A stretch of 64,000 nt of DNA from assembly GCA_951812895.1 (NCBI GenBank), contig OX638333.1, positions 2,584,001 to 2,648,000 on the forward strand, given 5' to 3'. This DNA is from an uncultured Roseovarius sp. GTDB taxonomy: Bacteria; Pseudomonadota; Alphaproteobacteria; Rhodobacterales; Rhodobacteraceae. The notes under the pieces are model-generated. The model was not told the DNA's origin. It saw only the letters and a list, made by a program, of their open reading frames with translations, and did no database searches. This document shows positions 43,820-52,902 of this stretch, in pieces. The position numbers and the translations under genes were made by a program. Position 1 is the first letter of the stretch; each line of letters begins with the position of its first letter.

Positions 43820-45759
43820 GCGCGGTCGCTTCCGTCCGTGCCTGACCCGGGGCGGCGACGGCGCAGGCGTTCCTGCAAGTCGCGGATGCGCGCACGGTCT
43901 TTGGCCGGGTAGGCATCAAGCGGCGGATCTTCGCCATAGAGCGCCTGAAGCGTGATGTCGCGGGCAATCGGGGCGGCGGCACGGGATCCACCACCGCCAT
44001 GTTCGACCACCACTGCGACGGCAACCTTGGGATTGTCGAACGGAGCAAAATCAACAAACAAAGCGTGGTCCCGGCGGTTCCAGGGCAGGTCGGCGTTACG
44101 GGTCACGCCGCGGGCGCGTTCGGCGGCGGTGATGTTGCGAACCTGGCTGGTGCCGGTTTTACCTGCCATGCGGAACGCGTCGGCGATGATCCGGCTGCCA
44201 TAGCCCGTGCCGCGGCGATTGTTGGATACCGCGAACATCGCCTTGCGCACTTCGCGCAGGTTGTTTTCGTTCAGACCCAGCGGTTCCCCATGCCCGGTGG
44301 GTTGATCCACGCCATCAACGGATTTCACCAGCCGGGGCGAAACCGCACGGCCCGTTGCCAGCCGTGCCGTCATAATGGCCAGTTGGAGCGGCGAGGCCAG
44401 GACAAAGCCCTGACCGATGGCCGAGTTTACACTGTCGCCGATCACCCATTCTTCGCCCTTTGAGGCCAGTTTCCAGTCTTTGGTCGGAGCCAGACCGGCG
44501 GCAACAGAGGTCATTGGCAATTCATGCGGTACGCCCAGCCCGAGCCGTTTTGCCATGGCGCTGATCTTTTCAATGCCGGTGCGCAGGGCGAGTTCGTAAT
44601 AAAACACATCACAGCTTTCGCGCAGCGAGCGGTGCAGGTTCACATTGCCGTGGCCCGCACGTTTCCAGCAATGGAAACGGCGGTTGCTGACCTCAAGATG
44701 CCCAGGGCAATAAACGGTTTCGTTGACATCAATCTGGCCATCCTCAAGCGCAGCCAGCGCGGTGATCATCTTGAAGGTTGACCCCGGCGGATAAATCCCC
44801 TGAACCGCCTTGTTGGGCAGGGGGCGGTACTGGTTTTCCAGAAGTGCGTTGTAATCGGCGACAGAGATGCCGCGGACAAAGAGGTTGGGATCAAAGCTGG
44901 GGGCAGAAGCACAGGCCAGAAGATCGCCGCTGTCGCAGTCGATCACGACGGCCGCCGCACTTTCACCCTCCAGACGGGCGCTGACATAAGTCTGGAGCTT
45001 GTTATCGACGCTGATCTGGACATCGGCACCGGCCTGACCTTCGCGGCGGTCCAATTCGCGCATGACGCGCCCGGCGGCGTTAACCTCGACCCGTTTGGTA
45101 CCGGCGTATCCGCGCAGCAGATCCTCGCGCCGGGATTCAAGGCCGATTTTTCCGATTTGGAAACGCGGAATCAGCAGTAGAGCATCCGGCGCATCAATAC
45201 GTTCCAGATCGCGGTCACTGACCGGGCCGACATAGCCGACAATGTGCGCATAGTCAGCGGCGAGCGGATAGTGGCGCGACAGCCCGACCTCTGGTGTGAC
45301 GCCGGGCAAGGAAGGGGTGTTAACGGCGACACGGCTGATCGCCTCCCAGCTGACGCGGTCGGCGATGGTGACCGGGGTGTCGCCACGCAGCTCTTTCAGG
45401 TCTTCCAATGCGCTTTCAAGCTCTGCCTCGTCCAGCTCGATCAGGCGGGCGAGGCGGGCGATGACCTCGTCAATATCGCCGGCCTCTTCGCGCACCATGG
45501 TGATGCGGTAGCTAGGGATATTTTCGGCGACAACCAGACCATTGCGGTCAAATATCCGCCCGCGTGCGGGCGGGATCAGGCGTATGTTGATGCGATTTTC
45601 ATCGGCCAACAGGCGGTATTGATCGGCTTGTTCGACCTGCAAATGTCGCATCCGAAGCGCGAGCAACCCCACAAACCCGGCCTGGGCCCCTCCCAGGATC
45701 AGGCCGCGGCGGGTGATCTTGCGCTGGCTTTGCGCGGTATCGCGGGTTGGGCGTCTCAT
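43816..45759 (-). CDS. mrdA: Penicillin-binding protein 2
   Basis: The transpeptidase partner of RodA, 647 residues. A short N-terminal segment and one membrane helix are followed by the PBP dimerisation domain and a transpeptidase domain with all three active-site motifs: STFK in YPPGSTFKMITALAAL, SxN-type in RESCDVFYYELALRTG (SCD), and KTG in AGKTGTSQVRNIT. VEHGGGGSRAAAPIARDI closes the domain. It overlaps mreD and rodA by ATGA on each side. Confidence 0.95.
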   Translation of the reverse strand: MRRPTRDTAQSQRKITRRGLILGGAQAGFVGLLALRMRHLQVEQADQYRLLADENRINIRLIPPARGRIFDRNGLVVAENIPSYRITMVREEAGDIDEVIARLARLIELDEAELESALEDLKELRGDTPVTIADRVSWEAISRVAVNTPSLPGVTPEVGLSRHYPLAADYAHIVGYVGPVSDRDLERIDAPDALLLIPRFQIGKIGLESRREDLLRGYAGTKRVEVNAAGRVMRELDRREGQAGADVQISVDNKLQTYVSARLEGESAAAVVIDCDSGDLLACASAPSFDPNLFVRGISVADYNALLENQYRPLPNKAVQGIYPPGSTFKMITALAALEDGQIDVNETVYCPGHLEVSNRRFHCWKRAGHGNVNLHRSLRESCDVFYYELALRTGIEKISAMAKRLGLGVPHELPMTSVAAGLAPTKDWKLASKGEEWVIGDSVNSAIGQGFVLASPLQLAIMTARLATGRAVSPRLVKSVDGVDQPTGHGEPLGLNENNLREVRKAMFAVSNNRRGTGYGSRIIADAFRMAGKTGTSQVRNITAAERARGVTRNADLPWNRRDHALFVDFAPFDNPKVAVAVVVEHGGGGSRAAAPIARDITLQALYGEDPPLDAYPAKDRARIRDLQERLRRRRPGSGTDGSDRA

Positions 45760-46295
45760 GTATTCGGGCCCATAATGCCGATGTCACCCGGTGTGGGTTT
45801 GCGCACGCCAAACAGAACCTGAGATATGCCCGCAACGAGAGGATATGCGAGGATTGTCATCGTTGCCTGAACAAGGCTGAGGCCGAGAGCGGGTTGCTCC
45901 AGCAGCAAAATTGCAAGGATAATTCTGTAGCCGGACATAATGGCGAGGATCACGATGGTCACACTCAGCCATTCTACCGCAAAGGTCAGATCGCGCAGTC
46001 CTGCGGCGCGTGATCGCAGCACGGTGAGGCCAATGAGAACTGCGGCAGACCAGAGGCCCGGTGGACGGTGAAACAGGAAATCAGTCAACAGGAACACGCC
46101 CACCACAAGAAGCGCAGGCACATAGTCAGGCCGGCGCAGAACCCAGGCGTAGCTGAGGGCAAGCATAAGGTCCGGGCCAGCCCAGCCTTGCGGCACCATG
46201 TTGAGCGGCAACAGGTTGAGAAAGATCAGAAACAGACAAAGACCGAGATAAAGCGCGCGCATCGCGTTCAGGCGGTACAAACCATGTTCAGCCAT
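45756..46295 (-). CDS. mreD: Rod shape-determining protein MreD
   Basis: A 179-residue inner-membrane protein with about five helices (ALYLGLCLFLIFLNLLPLN, ALLVVGVFLLTDFLFHRPPG, ILAIMSGYRIILAILLLE). LMLALSYAWVLRRPDYVPA and DFLFHRPPGLWSAAVLI are typical of MreD. The open frame begins at 46349, but the ATG at 46295 gives an eight-base overlap with mreC and the natural N-terminus MAEHGLYRLNAMRAL. MreD links MreC to the cytoplasmic MreB and the RodA-PBP2 pair. Confidence 0.9.
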   Translation of the reverse strand: MAEHGLYRLNAMRALYLGLCLFLIFLNLLPLNMVPQGWAGPDLMLALSYAWVLRRPDYVPALLVVGVFLLTDFLFHRPPGLWSAAVLIGLTVLRSRAAGLRDLTFAVEWLSVTIVILAIMSGYRIILAILLLEQPALGLSLVQATMTILAYPLVAGISQVLFGVRKPTPGDIGIMGPNT

Positions 46296-47196
46296 CTGTC
46301 GATACCTCGTCAGATGCGCCGGTTGCATCGGGCAGCGTGGCTGGCGCAATCAGCTGGCCGGGGTCTGTAATGGATTCTTTGGAGTAGTTGCGCAGTACGC
46401 GCAGGAATTCGAGGCGTTCGTAATCTGCTGCAAGCTTTGCCCGCATGCGCCCGCCGGGATCCTGTGCCACGCGACCGACTAGTAAACCAGCAGGGAAGAC
46501 ACCACCATCACCTGAGGTCATCACCCGGTCGCCCGGGCGAACCTGGTCGGTGGATTCGATGAAATCTATCGGAGGGGCCGCAGTGTTGTCGCCGATCAAC
46601 AGGGCGTTTTGCCCCGAGGGCTGGATTGTGACCGGTATGCGGCTGGACGTGTCAGTCAGCAGAATCACCCGAGAGGTGTTATTGCCCACGCCCGAGATGC
46701 GTCCGACCAAACCAAGACCATCCATCGCGGCCCAGCCATCAATGATGCCGTCCCGGGCGCCGACATTGATCAGAACAGATTGCCGGAAGGGCGAGCCACT
46801 GTCAGCCAGTACAACGCCAGTCACATAGGTCAGGCGCGGATCAAGCTGTACGTTGTTGAGATCGAGCAATCGCGCGTTTTCCTGTTCCAGCTGAAGTGCG
46901 GCCTCTTTCCACGCTTTCATTTGTTGTAACTCGCGGCGAAGATCTTGATTTTGCTGATGAATGCGCTGGTAGCTTTGAAAGTCCCGCAGGATGTTGACCG
47001 CCCCGGTAATCGGCGCCATTGCCCAGTCAAACCCCGGGACAACGCGGTCAACGACCTGCGCGCGAAACCGTTCGACGCGCGGGCTGTCGATACGCCAGAG
47101 CAGGAACAGGCCGATCAGAAACAACAAGACAATCCCGGTCAGAAGACGTCTGACCGGTGCGGTATAATCGCTGGATTGTCTGCGGTCCTTTGTCAA
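46288..47196 (-). CDS. mreC: Rod shape-determining protein MreC
   Basis: A 302-residue bitopic protein: one N-terminal helix (LLTGIVLLFLIGLFLLWRI), a coiled coil (YQRIHQQNQDLRRELQQMKA), and a periplasmic beta domain (GVVLADSGSPFRQSVLINVG, DGLGLVGRISGVGNNTSRVI, VMTSGDGGVFPAGLLVGRVA). The last block is the family hallmark. MreC activates PBP2-RodA during elongation. The 133 bases between mreB and mreC contain no gene. Confidence 0.94.
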   Translation of the reverse strand: MTKDRRQSSDYTAPVRRLLTGIVLLFLIGLFLLWRIDSPRVERFRAQVVDRVVPGFDWAMAPITGAVNILRDFQSYQRIHQQNQDLRRELQQMKAWKEAALQLEQENARLLDLNNVQLDPRLTYVTGVVLADSGSPFRQSVLINVGARDGIIDGWAAMDGLGLVGRISGVGNNTSRVILLTDTSSRIPVTIQPSGQNALLIGDNTAAPPIDFIESTDQVRPGDRVMTSGDGGVFPAGLLVGRVAQDPGGRMRAKLAADYERLEFLRVLRNYSKESITDPGQLIAPATLPDATGASDEVSTDG

Positions 47197-47329
47197 AGGT
47201 TCCCCCTTTTATAGCCCGGCGACCTTACCGTGAGTCTGCAGCCGGACCATATCCCTTTATTTTATGCGCTTGTTTTGAGAATTTTGAGATCAAAATTCAC
47301 GTGGGCGCGCAATTTCAAAGGTGGGCGTC

Positions 47330-48445
<1,116 letters not shown>

Positions 48446-48570
48446 TTATAAAGGGCAGTCGTTCTGGGTGAAAGGGCTGTTTGGTAACAGATTGGCATCA
48501 AATTGCCGGTGTCAACTTGGGTGCAGGCAATTTACAAGATGTTTAAACCGTGCAGTACAAACCGTGCAAC

Positions 48571-48645
48571 TGGTGCTGCTGGGGAGGATTGAACTCCCGA
48601 CCTCACCCTTACCAAGGGTGCGCTCTACCACTGAGCTACAGCAGC
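48571..48645 (-). tRNA. tRNA-Thr (anticodon GGT)
   Basis: Read on the minus strand the 75 bases fold as a complete cloverleaf: acceptor GCTGCTG with CAGCAGC, D-arm GCTC/GAGC, anticodon stem CACCC/GGGTG around the loop TTGGTAA (anticodon GGT, reading ACC and ACU), T-arm GGGAG/CTCCC with loop TTCAATC, discriminator A, and an encoded CCA. It lies alone, about 195 bases upstream of mreB on the same strand. Confidence 0.97.
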
Positions 48646-48732
48646 GCTGTTGTGGCGCGCTGATTAGACCCTAATGGCGCATGGTGCAAGCGTTATCTGG
48701 ACCCTTTTCTGCTGCTGCTGTAGAGAAAGAAC

Positions 48733-48888
48733 ATGGAGAAAAAAAAGCCAATAAAAGCAGCCGCGAAACAGTCAGACAGCCGTGAAGATCGGCTGAAGGC
48801 CGCGTTAAAGGCCAATATGGCAAGGCGCAAGGCGCAGATGCGGGCGCGATCAGAAGACAAGGCAGATCCCGGCAGGGACAAGGAATAA
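48733..48888 (+). CDS. Small charged protein usually found upstream of murA
   Basis: A 51-residue frame beginning MEKKKPIKAAAKQ and continuing SREDRLKAALKANMARRKAQ to a charged end DPGRDKE. It is almost wholly hydrophilic and helical, with alternating Arg/Lys and Glu. Similar small proteins precede murA in Rhodobacteraceae (from memory). Its stop is followed six bases later by the ATG of the murA remnant, so they are in the same transcript. Function unknown. Confidence 0.72.
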   Translation: MEKKKPIKAAAKQSDSREDRLKAALKANMARRKAQMRARSEDKADPGRDKE

Positions 48889-48894
48889 GAGCAG

Positions 48895-48969
48895 ATGGAT
48901 TCGATTGTTGTCAGGGGAAATGGCCAGGGTTACCGGGGTGCCAGGATTGAAAGGGTTCAGTGTCAGTGA
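48895..48969 (+). pseudogene. murA: murA remnant: 5' and 3' ends fused in frame, core deleted
   Basis: A 24-codon frame, MDSIVVRGNG followed by QGYRGARIERVQCQ and a stop. The first ten residues are the characteristic N-terminus of UDP-N-acetylglucosamine 1-carboxyvinyltransferase, and GARIERV resembles the enzyme's C-terminus; about 400 codons between are absent. The neighbours on both sides (the small charged gene and DUF2948) are those normally flanking murA. The stop overlaps a possible GTG start of DUF2948, so translation coupling is preserved. MurA is essential, so a working copy must exist elsewhere, unless this is an assembly fault. Confidence 0.7.
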
Positions 48970-49436
48970 ACAACGACGCAAAATTTGAAGACGGGGGCGA
49001 GGCGCCGCTGCATCTGGGGGCGCTGGAAGCAGGTGATCTGGAGGTGATCTCGTCCTTGGTGCAGGATGCGGTTTTTCCGATCACCGAAATGGCCTGGCAT
49101 CCGAATGAGCGAAGATTTGCCTTGTTAGTCAATCGCTTCCGCTGGGAGGATGACGGTCGGGATCGGCATGGTGCTGAGCGGGTTCAATCGGTTTTAGCGG
49201 TTGATAACGTGTTGAAAGTGGCCAGTCAGGGTATAGACCGGCGTGAACAGGATATGGTGTTGTCTTTGCTTTCCGTGACGTTTGAGCCGGGCGAGGATGT
49301 CAGTGGTCACGTCCTGCTGACACTGGCCGGGGACGGGGCCGTCCGGCTTGAGACTGAGGCGCTGGAGGTGACTTTGAAAGATGTGACGAGACCCTACCGT
49401 GCGCCGTCAAAAAAGACCCCGGATCACGGCGTCTGA
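48966..49436 (+). CDS. DUF2948 family protein
   Basis: A 156-residue soluble protein (NNDAKFEDGGEAPLHLGALE, VISSLVQDAVFPITEMAWHP, RRFALLVNRFRWEDDGRDRH) matching DUF2948, whose gene is usually between murA and hisD in Rhodobacteraceae. Function is unknown. Two GTG starts, 48960 and 48966, are in frame; 48966 overlaps the stop of the murA remnant in GTGA and agrees with the family N-terminus. Here hisD lies 2 kb further right. Confidence 0.8.
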   Translation: MNNDAKFEDGGEAPLHLGALEAGDLEVISSLVQDAVFPITEMAWHPNERRFALLVNRFRWEDDGRDRHGAERVQSVLAVDNVLKVASQGIDRREQDMVLSLLSVTFEPGEDVSGHVLLTLAGDGAVRLETEALEVTLKDVTRPYRAPSKKTPDHGV

Positions 49437-49445
49437 CACCCATTC

Positions 49446-49617
49446 GTTAATGCGACAAATTTGACCAAAACAGGGGGTGACATCCGTACACCCCCTGTGC
49501 ATCCCCAGTACACCGCCGCGTTGCGGCGAAACTGTTGCGTGAATGGGTTAACGTGGCGTGCGGTGCTATTTGCAGGCGAGTGTTTTTGGGGAGTGGTGGG
49601 GTGAAACCCCACCCTAC
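49446..49617 (+). repeat. Dispersed intergenic repeat, copy B
   Basis: About 172 bases similar along their length to 39976-40151. It contains a long inverted repeat, ACAGGGGGTG with CACCCCCTGT (10 bp around a 9-base loop), and ends in the same hairpin GGTGGGGT/ACCCCACC. As with copy A it starts just after the stop of an operon's last gene, here ten bases after DUF2948. No open frame of note. Confidence 0.8.
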
Positions 49618-49652
49618 AGCGGGTGGCTTTGCATGGTTGGTGGGGTCGTGGG

Positions 49653-49681
49653 TTGACATTATAGCTTAATATCCCGATATC
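49653..49681 (+). promoter_or_regulatory. Putative promoter of the ArsR-OYE operon
   Basis: A consensus -35 box TTGACA (49653-49658) followed after 17 bases by GATATC (49676-49681). The -10 box is poor, but the region is strongly AT-rich. It overlaps the palindrome at 49668-49697 and would give a very short leader before the ATG at 49689. Confidence 0.4.
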
Positions 49682-49697
49682 TCGATATATGGATATT
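49668..49697. promoter_or_regulatory. Palindromic operator candidate at the ArsR start
   Basis: A 30-base imperfect palindrome matching its own complement at 24 positions, with perfect outer arms AATATCC and GGATATT and repeated GATAT/ATATC units inside. It covers the -10 region and the start codon of the regulator gene. ArsR-type repressors usually bind such AT-rich dyads in their own promoter, so autoregulation is likely. Confidence 0.5.
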
Positions 49698-50213
49698 GAT
49701 AAAGCCATATCGGCACTTAACAACCCGGTGCGTCGTCAGATCCTGATCTGGCTGATTTTGTTGAAAAACTCCGAAATCTGAAATCAGTGATTTTCCGCTA
49801 AAACCCCATCGACAGCGAAAGTCAGACCGGATTGTGGATCAGAGATCACGAGGTGGTCCAAGAGGGCCTGAGATTGAATTTGGTCGACCCCCTCGCCAAA
49901 ATTTTTTTATCAGTCTGTGGCGTGAAAAAATTCGCCAATCAGTCCCGAAATAGGAGTTTTTCAACACAATCAGCTGAAAGACCGCACCAATTTTCCACCC
50001 GCTTTGCCGGAGCATGCGGACGTGAGCGGTGTTTGCGTCGGCTACATTCAGGACAAGGCGAACCTGTCTCAGTCGACCATTTCCACCTACATGAAGCTGC
50101 TCAAGGATGCCGGGCTGGTTGAGTCAGAACGACACGGTCAGTGGACCTTCTATCGCCGTAGCGAAAAGGCGATCACGGCAACGCTCGCCAGACTTTCAGA
50201 GGATTTACAATGA
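49689..50213 (+). pseudogene. ArsR family regulator gene split by a 219-bp insertion
   Basis: The 5' part encodes MDIDKAISALNNPVRRQILI then WL, the start of an ArsR helix-turn-helix protein; it then runs into the insertion and stops after a few codons. The 3' part, from 49977, encodes KDRTNFPPALPEHADVSGVC, the recognition helix LSQSTISTYMKLLKDAGLVE and the end RHGQWTFYRRSEK. Removing 49755-49976 (222 bases) restores one 100-codon frame of normal family length. The 3' half could be re-initiated (for example TTG 50004) but lacks the first helices. Its stop overlaps the start of the OYE gene as ATGA, so it was the operon's regulator. Confidence 0.8.
49755..49973. mobile_element. 219-bp non-autonomous inverted-repeat element (MITE-like)
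   Basis: Ends match as inverted repeats over 21 positions with one mismatch: 49752-49772 (CTGATTTTGTTGAAAAACTC and C) against 49953-49973. CTG occurs on both sides (49752-49754 and 49974-49976), which could be a 3-base target duplication or part of the repeat. There is no coding frame inside. The size, ends and position inside a gene identify a miniature element moved by a transposase elsewhere in the genome; the parent IS family was not identified. Confidence 0.75.
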
Positions 50214-51433
50214 GCACCATCAGCGAACCACTTACATTACCGAATGGCGCCACGCTTCGGAATCGCATTGTGAAATCCGCCATGTCAGAGGCGTTGGGCG
50301 ATGAACACAACAACCCGACGCAGGCCCAGATCAATCTGTTCGGGCAATGGAGTGCGGGTGGAGCCGCATTGCTGATCACCGGAAACACGCCGGTGGATCG
50401 GATGCATTTGGAACATGCGGGTAATTTTGTTCTGGATCCGGATTCCGACATGGCACAGGTTTCGGCACTTGTTGCTGCAGGACAAAGCGGTGGTGCAAAG
50501 ATACTTGCGCAGCTGGCCCATGCCGGGCGGCAAACGCCAGAAGCGATTAATGCCCACCCGACATCTGTTTCCGATGTCCGGCTGGAACTGCCCGGATATG
50601 GCGAGCCAACCCCGGCGACCGAATCGGACATTGCCGAAGTCATCGAAAAATTTGTGCGTTCTGCGAAGATCGCGCAGGACGTCGGATTTGATGGTGTCGA
50701 GATTCATGCCGCCCATGGGTATCTGCTGAGTTCTGCCCTGTCGCCAAGGATAAATACCCGCACCGACCGATGGGGCGGGTCACTGGACAACCGTGCGCGA
50801 CTGGCGCTTTCGGTCGTCAGGGCCGTGCGGGCGGCGGTTGAGCCGGGGTTCATTGTGGCGGTGAAACTGAATTCATCCGATTTTCAGAAGGGTGGATTTG
50901 ATCACGCGGATTCGGTTCAGGTTGCAGTTATGCTGGAAACGGAAGGTGTGGGTTTTATCGAAATTTCGGGCGGGAATTTTGAAGAACCTACGGCGTATCA
51001 ACATGCGTCGAAAAGCGGATCGACCCAGGTCCGTGAGGCCTATTTTCTGGATTATGCGGCCGCAATCAAGGCAGCGCTCTCGATCCCGCTCATGGTTACG
51101 GGCGGGTTTCGATCGGTGAGTGTCATGAATGATGCGATTGACAGCAAAAAGACCGACCTGATCGGCATGGGGCGCCCGTTTATTTCCGATCCGGGTTTTG
51201 CCGCAAAACTGCTGAGCGGGGAGATTAAAAAGGCGCCGGCGGTTGAACAGGATTTCCCGCCTGCGGATACTTTGCCGCGCGGAGCTGTCCTGAATTGGTT
51301 CTGCGCGCAGATTGCACATGCCGGGCATACCGGGCAGCCGGATTTATCAATGTCGGTGACTGAGGGGCATGAACGGTATCTTGCGCAGATCAAGCTGACT
51401 ACTGAAAAGCATCTGGCAAGCAGAGGCGGGTAA
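50210..51433 (+). CDS. NADH:flavin oxidoreductase (old yellow enzyme family)
   Basis: A 407-residue FMN-dependent TIM-barrel protein. PLTLPNGATLRNRIVKSAMS is the N-terminal block, ILAQLAHAGRQTPEA carries an FMN contact, and VEIHAAHGYLLSSALSPRIN and TRTDRWGGSLDNRARL the active site; PLMVTGGFRS and DLIGMGRPFISDP bind the phosphate. It reduces activated C=C bonds or related electrophiles. It lies downstream of a broken ArsR gene with an ATGA overlap, so it may now be expressed without its repressor. Confidence 0.92.
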   Translation: MSTISEPLTLPNGATLRNRIVKSAMSEALGDEHNNPTQAQINLFGQWSAGGAALLITGNTPVDRMHLEHAGNFVLDPDSDMAQVSALVAAGQSGGAKILAQLAHAGRQTPEAINAHPTSVSDVRLELPGYGEPTPATESDIAEVIEKFVRSAKIAQDVGFDGVEIHAAHGYLLSSALSPRINTRTDRWGGSLDNRARLALSVVRAVRAAVEPGFIVAVKLNSSDFQKGGFDHADSVQVAVMLETEGVGFIEISGGNFEEPTAYQHASKSGSTQVREAYFLDYAAAIKAALSIPLMVTGGFRSVSVMNDAIDSKKTDLIGMGRPFISDPGFAAKLLSGEIKKAPAVEQDFPPADTLPRGAVLNWFCAQIAHAGHTGQPDLSMSVTEGHERYLAQIKLTTEKHLASRGG

Positions 51434-51508
51434 AGCAGGGCCCCGTGACATCCGGTCTCTTGAGCCCTGAGAGGTCAGCCGCTATGTGTCGCGCCGAAGG
51501 GGACAGCC

Positions 51509-52810
51509 ATGCCGATATATCTCAATTCCGACGATGCTGATTTCGAGACGAAGTTCACCGCATTTCTGGGCACCAAGCGTGAAGACAGCCCTGATGTAGA
51601 TGCCGCTGTGGCCGGGATCATTGCGGATGTACGGGCGCGTGGGGATGCTGCGGTGATCGAGCTGACGTCAAAGTTTGACCGGCTGGACCTGACCGCGGAT
51701 ACATTGAGGTTTTCAACGGATGAGATTGATGCGCTGGTTGCGCAGGTGCCGGAAGCAGAGCGTGCAGCACTTGAACTGGCGGCAGAGCGGATCCGGGTCT
51801 ATCACGCGCGGCAGATGCCGGAAGATCAAAGCTGGACCGATGAGAGTGGTGCCACTCTGGGCTGGCGTTGGAGCGCGGTCAGTGCGGCGGGGCTTTATGT
51901 GCCCGGTGGTTTGGCGTCTTACCCGTCATCGGTGTTGATGAACGCGATTCCGGCCAAGGTGGCCGGCGTGAATCGTCTGGCAATCACTGTGCCGACACCG
52001 GATGGTGTGGCAAATCCTTTGGTTTTGTTGGCGACGAGGCTGGCCGGGGTGGATGAGGTCTATCGCATTGGCGGAGCCCAGGCCATTGCGGCGCTGGCCT
52101 ATGGAACCGAGAGCATCGCGCCGGTGGACAAGATTACCGGGCCGGGCAATGCATTTGTGGCGGCGGCAAAGCGGCGGGTGTTTGGCAAGGTCGGGATTGA
52201 TATGATCGCGGGTCCATCGGAGATATTAGTGATTGCCGATGGCGACAATGATCCCGATTGGCTGGCGCTGGATATGCTGAGCCAGGCAGAGCATGACGAA
52301 AGCGCGCAGGCAATTTTGATCACCGACAGTCCGGAGATGGCCCGCGCGGTTGAAGTGGCGATTGAAAAGCGGCTTGAAACACTGGAGCGTCGCGAGATTG
52401 CCGCGGCCAGCTGGCGTGATTTCGGGGCGATTATTTTGGTGCCTGATCTGGGCCGGGCGGCAGAGCTGTCCGACCGGGTGGCACCGGAGCATCTGGAGCT
52501 GTGTGTGGCTGACCCTGATGCGCTGGCTGAGAAAATCACCCATGCCGGTGCGATTTTTCTGGGGGCGTGGACGCCCGAGGCGATTGGCGATTACGTGGGA
52601 GGACCCAATCATGTGTTGCCCACCGCACGGTCGGCCCGGTTTTCATCCGGCCTGAGCATGATGGATTTTGTGAAACGTACGACTTTGGCGAAGATGACGC
52701 CCGAGGCATTGCGGGTGATTGGGCCTGCGGCAGAGACTTTGGCTATTTCTGAGAGTCTGGAGGCGCATGGGGCCTCGGTAAGGGCGCGGCTGGATCGGTT
52801 AAACGGGTAG
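51509..52810 (+). CDS. hisD: Histidinol dehydrogenase
   Basis: HisD catalyses the last two oxidations of histidine synthesis, L-histidinol to L-histidine, with NAD+ and Zn2+. The 433-residue protein shows GLYVPGGLASYPSSVLMNAI, VYRIGGAQAIAALAYGTESI, DKITGPGNAFVAAAKRRVFG, IDMIAGPSEILVIADGDNDP, SQAEHDESAQAILIT and GPNHVLPTARSARFSSGLSM, which together include the zinc and catalytic His/Glu residues. No other his genes adjoin. Confidence 0.97.
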   Translation: MPIYLNSDDADFETKFTAFLGTKREDSPDVDAAVAGIIADVRARGDAAVIELTSKFDRLDLTADTLRFSTDEIDALVAQVPEAERAALELAAERIRVYHARQMPEDQSWTDESGATLGWRWSAVSAAGLYVPGGLASYPSSVLMNAIPAKVAGVNRLAITVPTPDGVANPLVLLATRLAGVDEVYRIGGAQAIAALAYGTESIAPVDKITGPGNAFVAAAKRRVFGKVGIDMIAGPSEILVIADGDNDPDWLALDMLSQAEHDESAQAILITDSPEMARAVEVAIEKRLETLERREIAAASWRDFGAIILVPDLGRAAELSDRVAPEHLELCVADPDALAEKITHAGAIFLGAWTPEAIGDYVGGPNHVLPTARSARFSSGLSMMDFVKRTTLAKMTPEALRVIGPAAETLAISESLEAHGASVRARLDRLNG

Positions 52811-52902
52811 GGACTGATTTCAGGCGCGGCCCCACGCAAGTCGCTTGCCCCTGAGGCCCCGGTGCCCTAGACCCTTGGCTGACCAATTTCCGGAGGCCAG
52901 CC

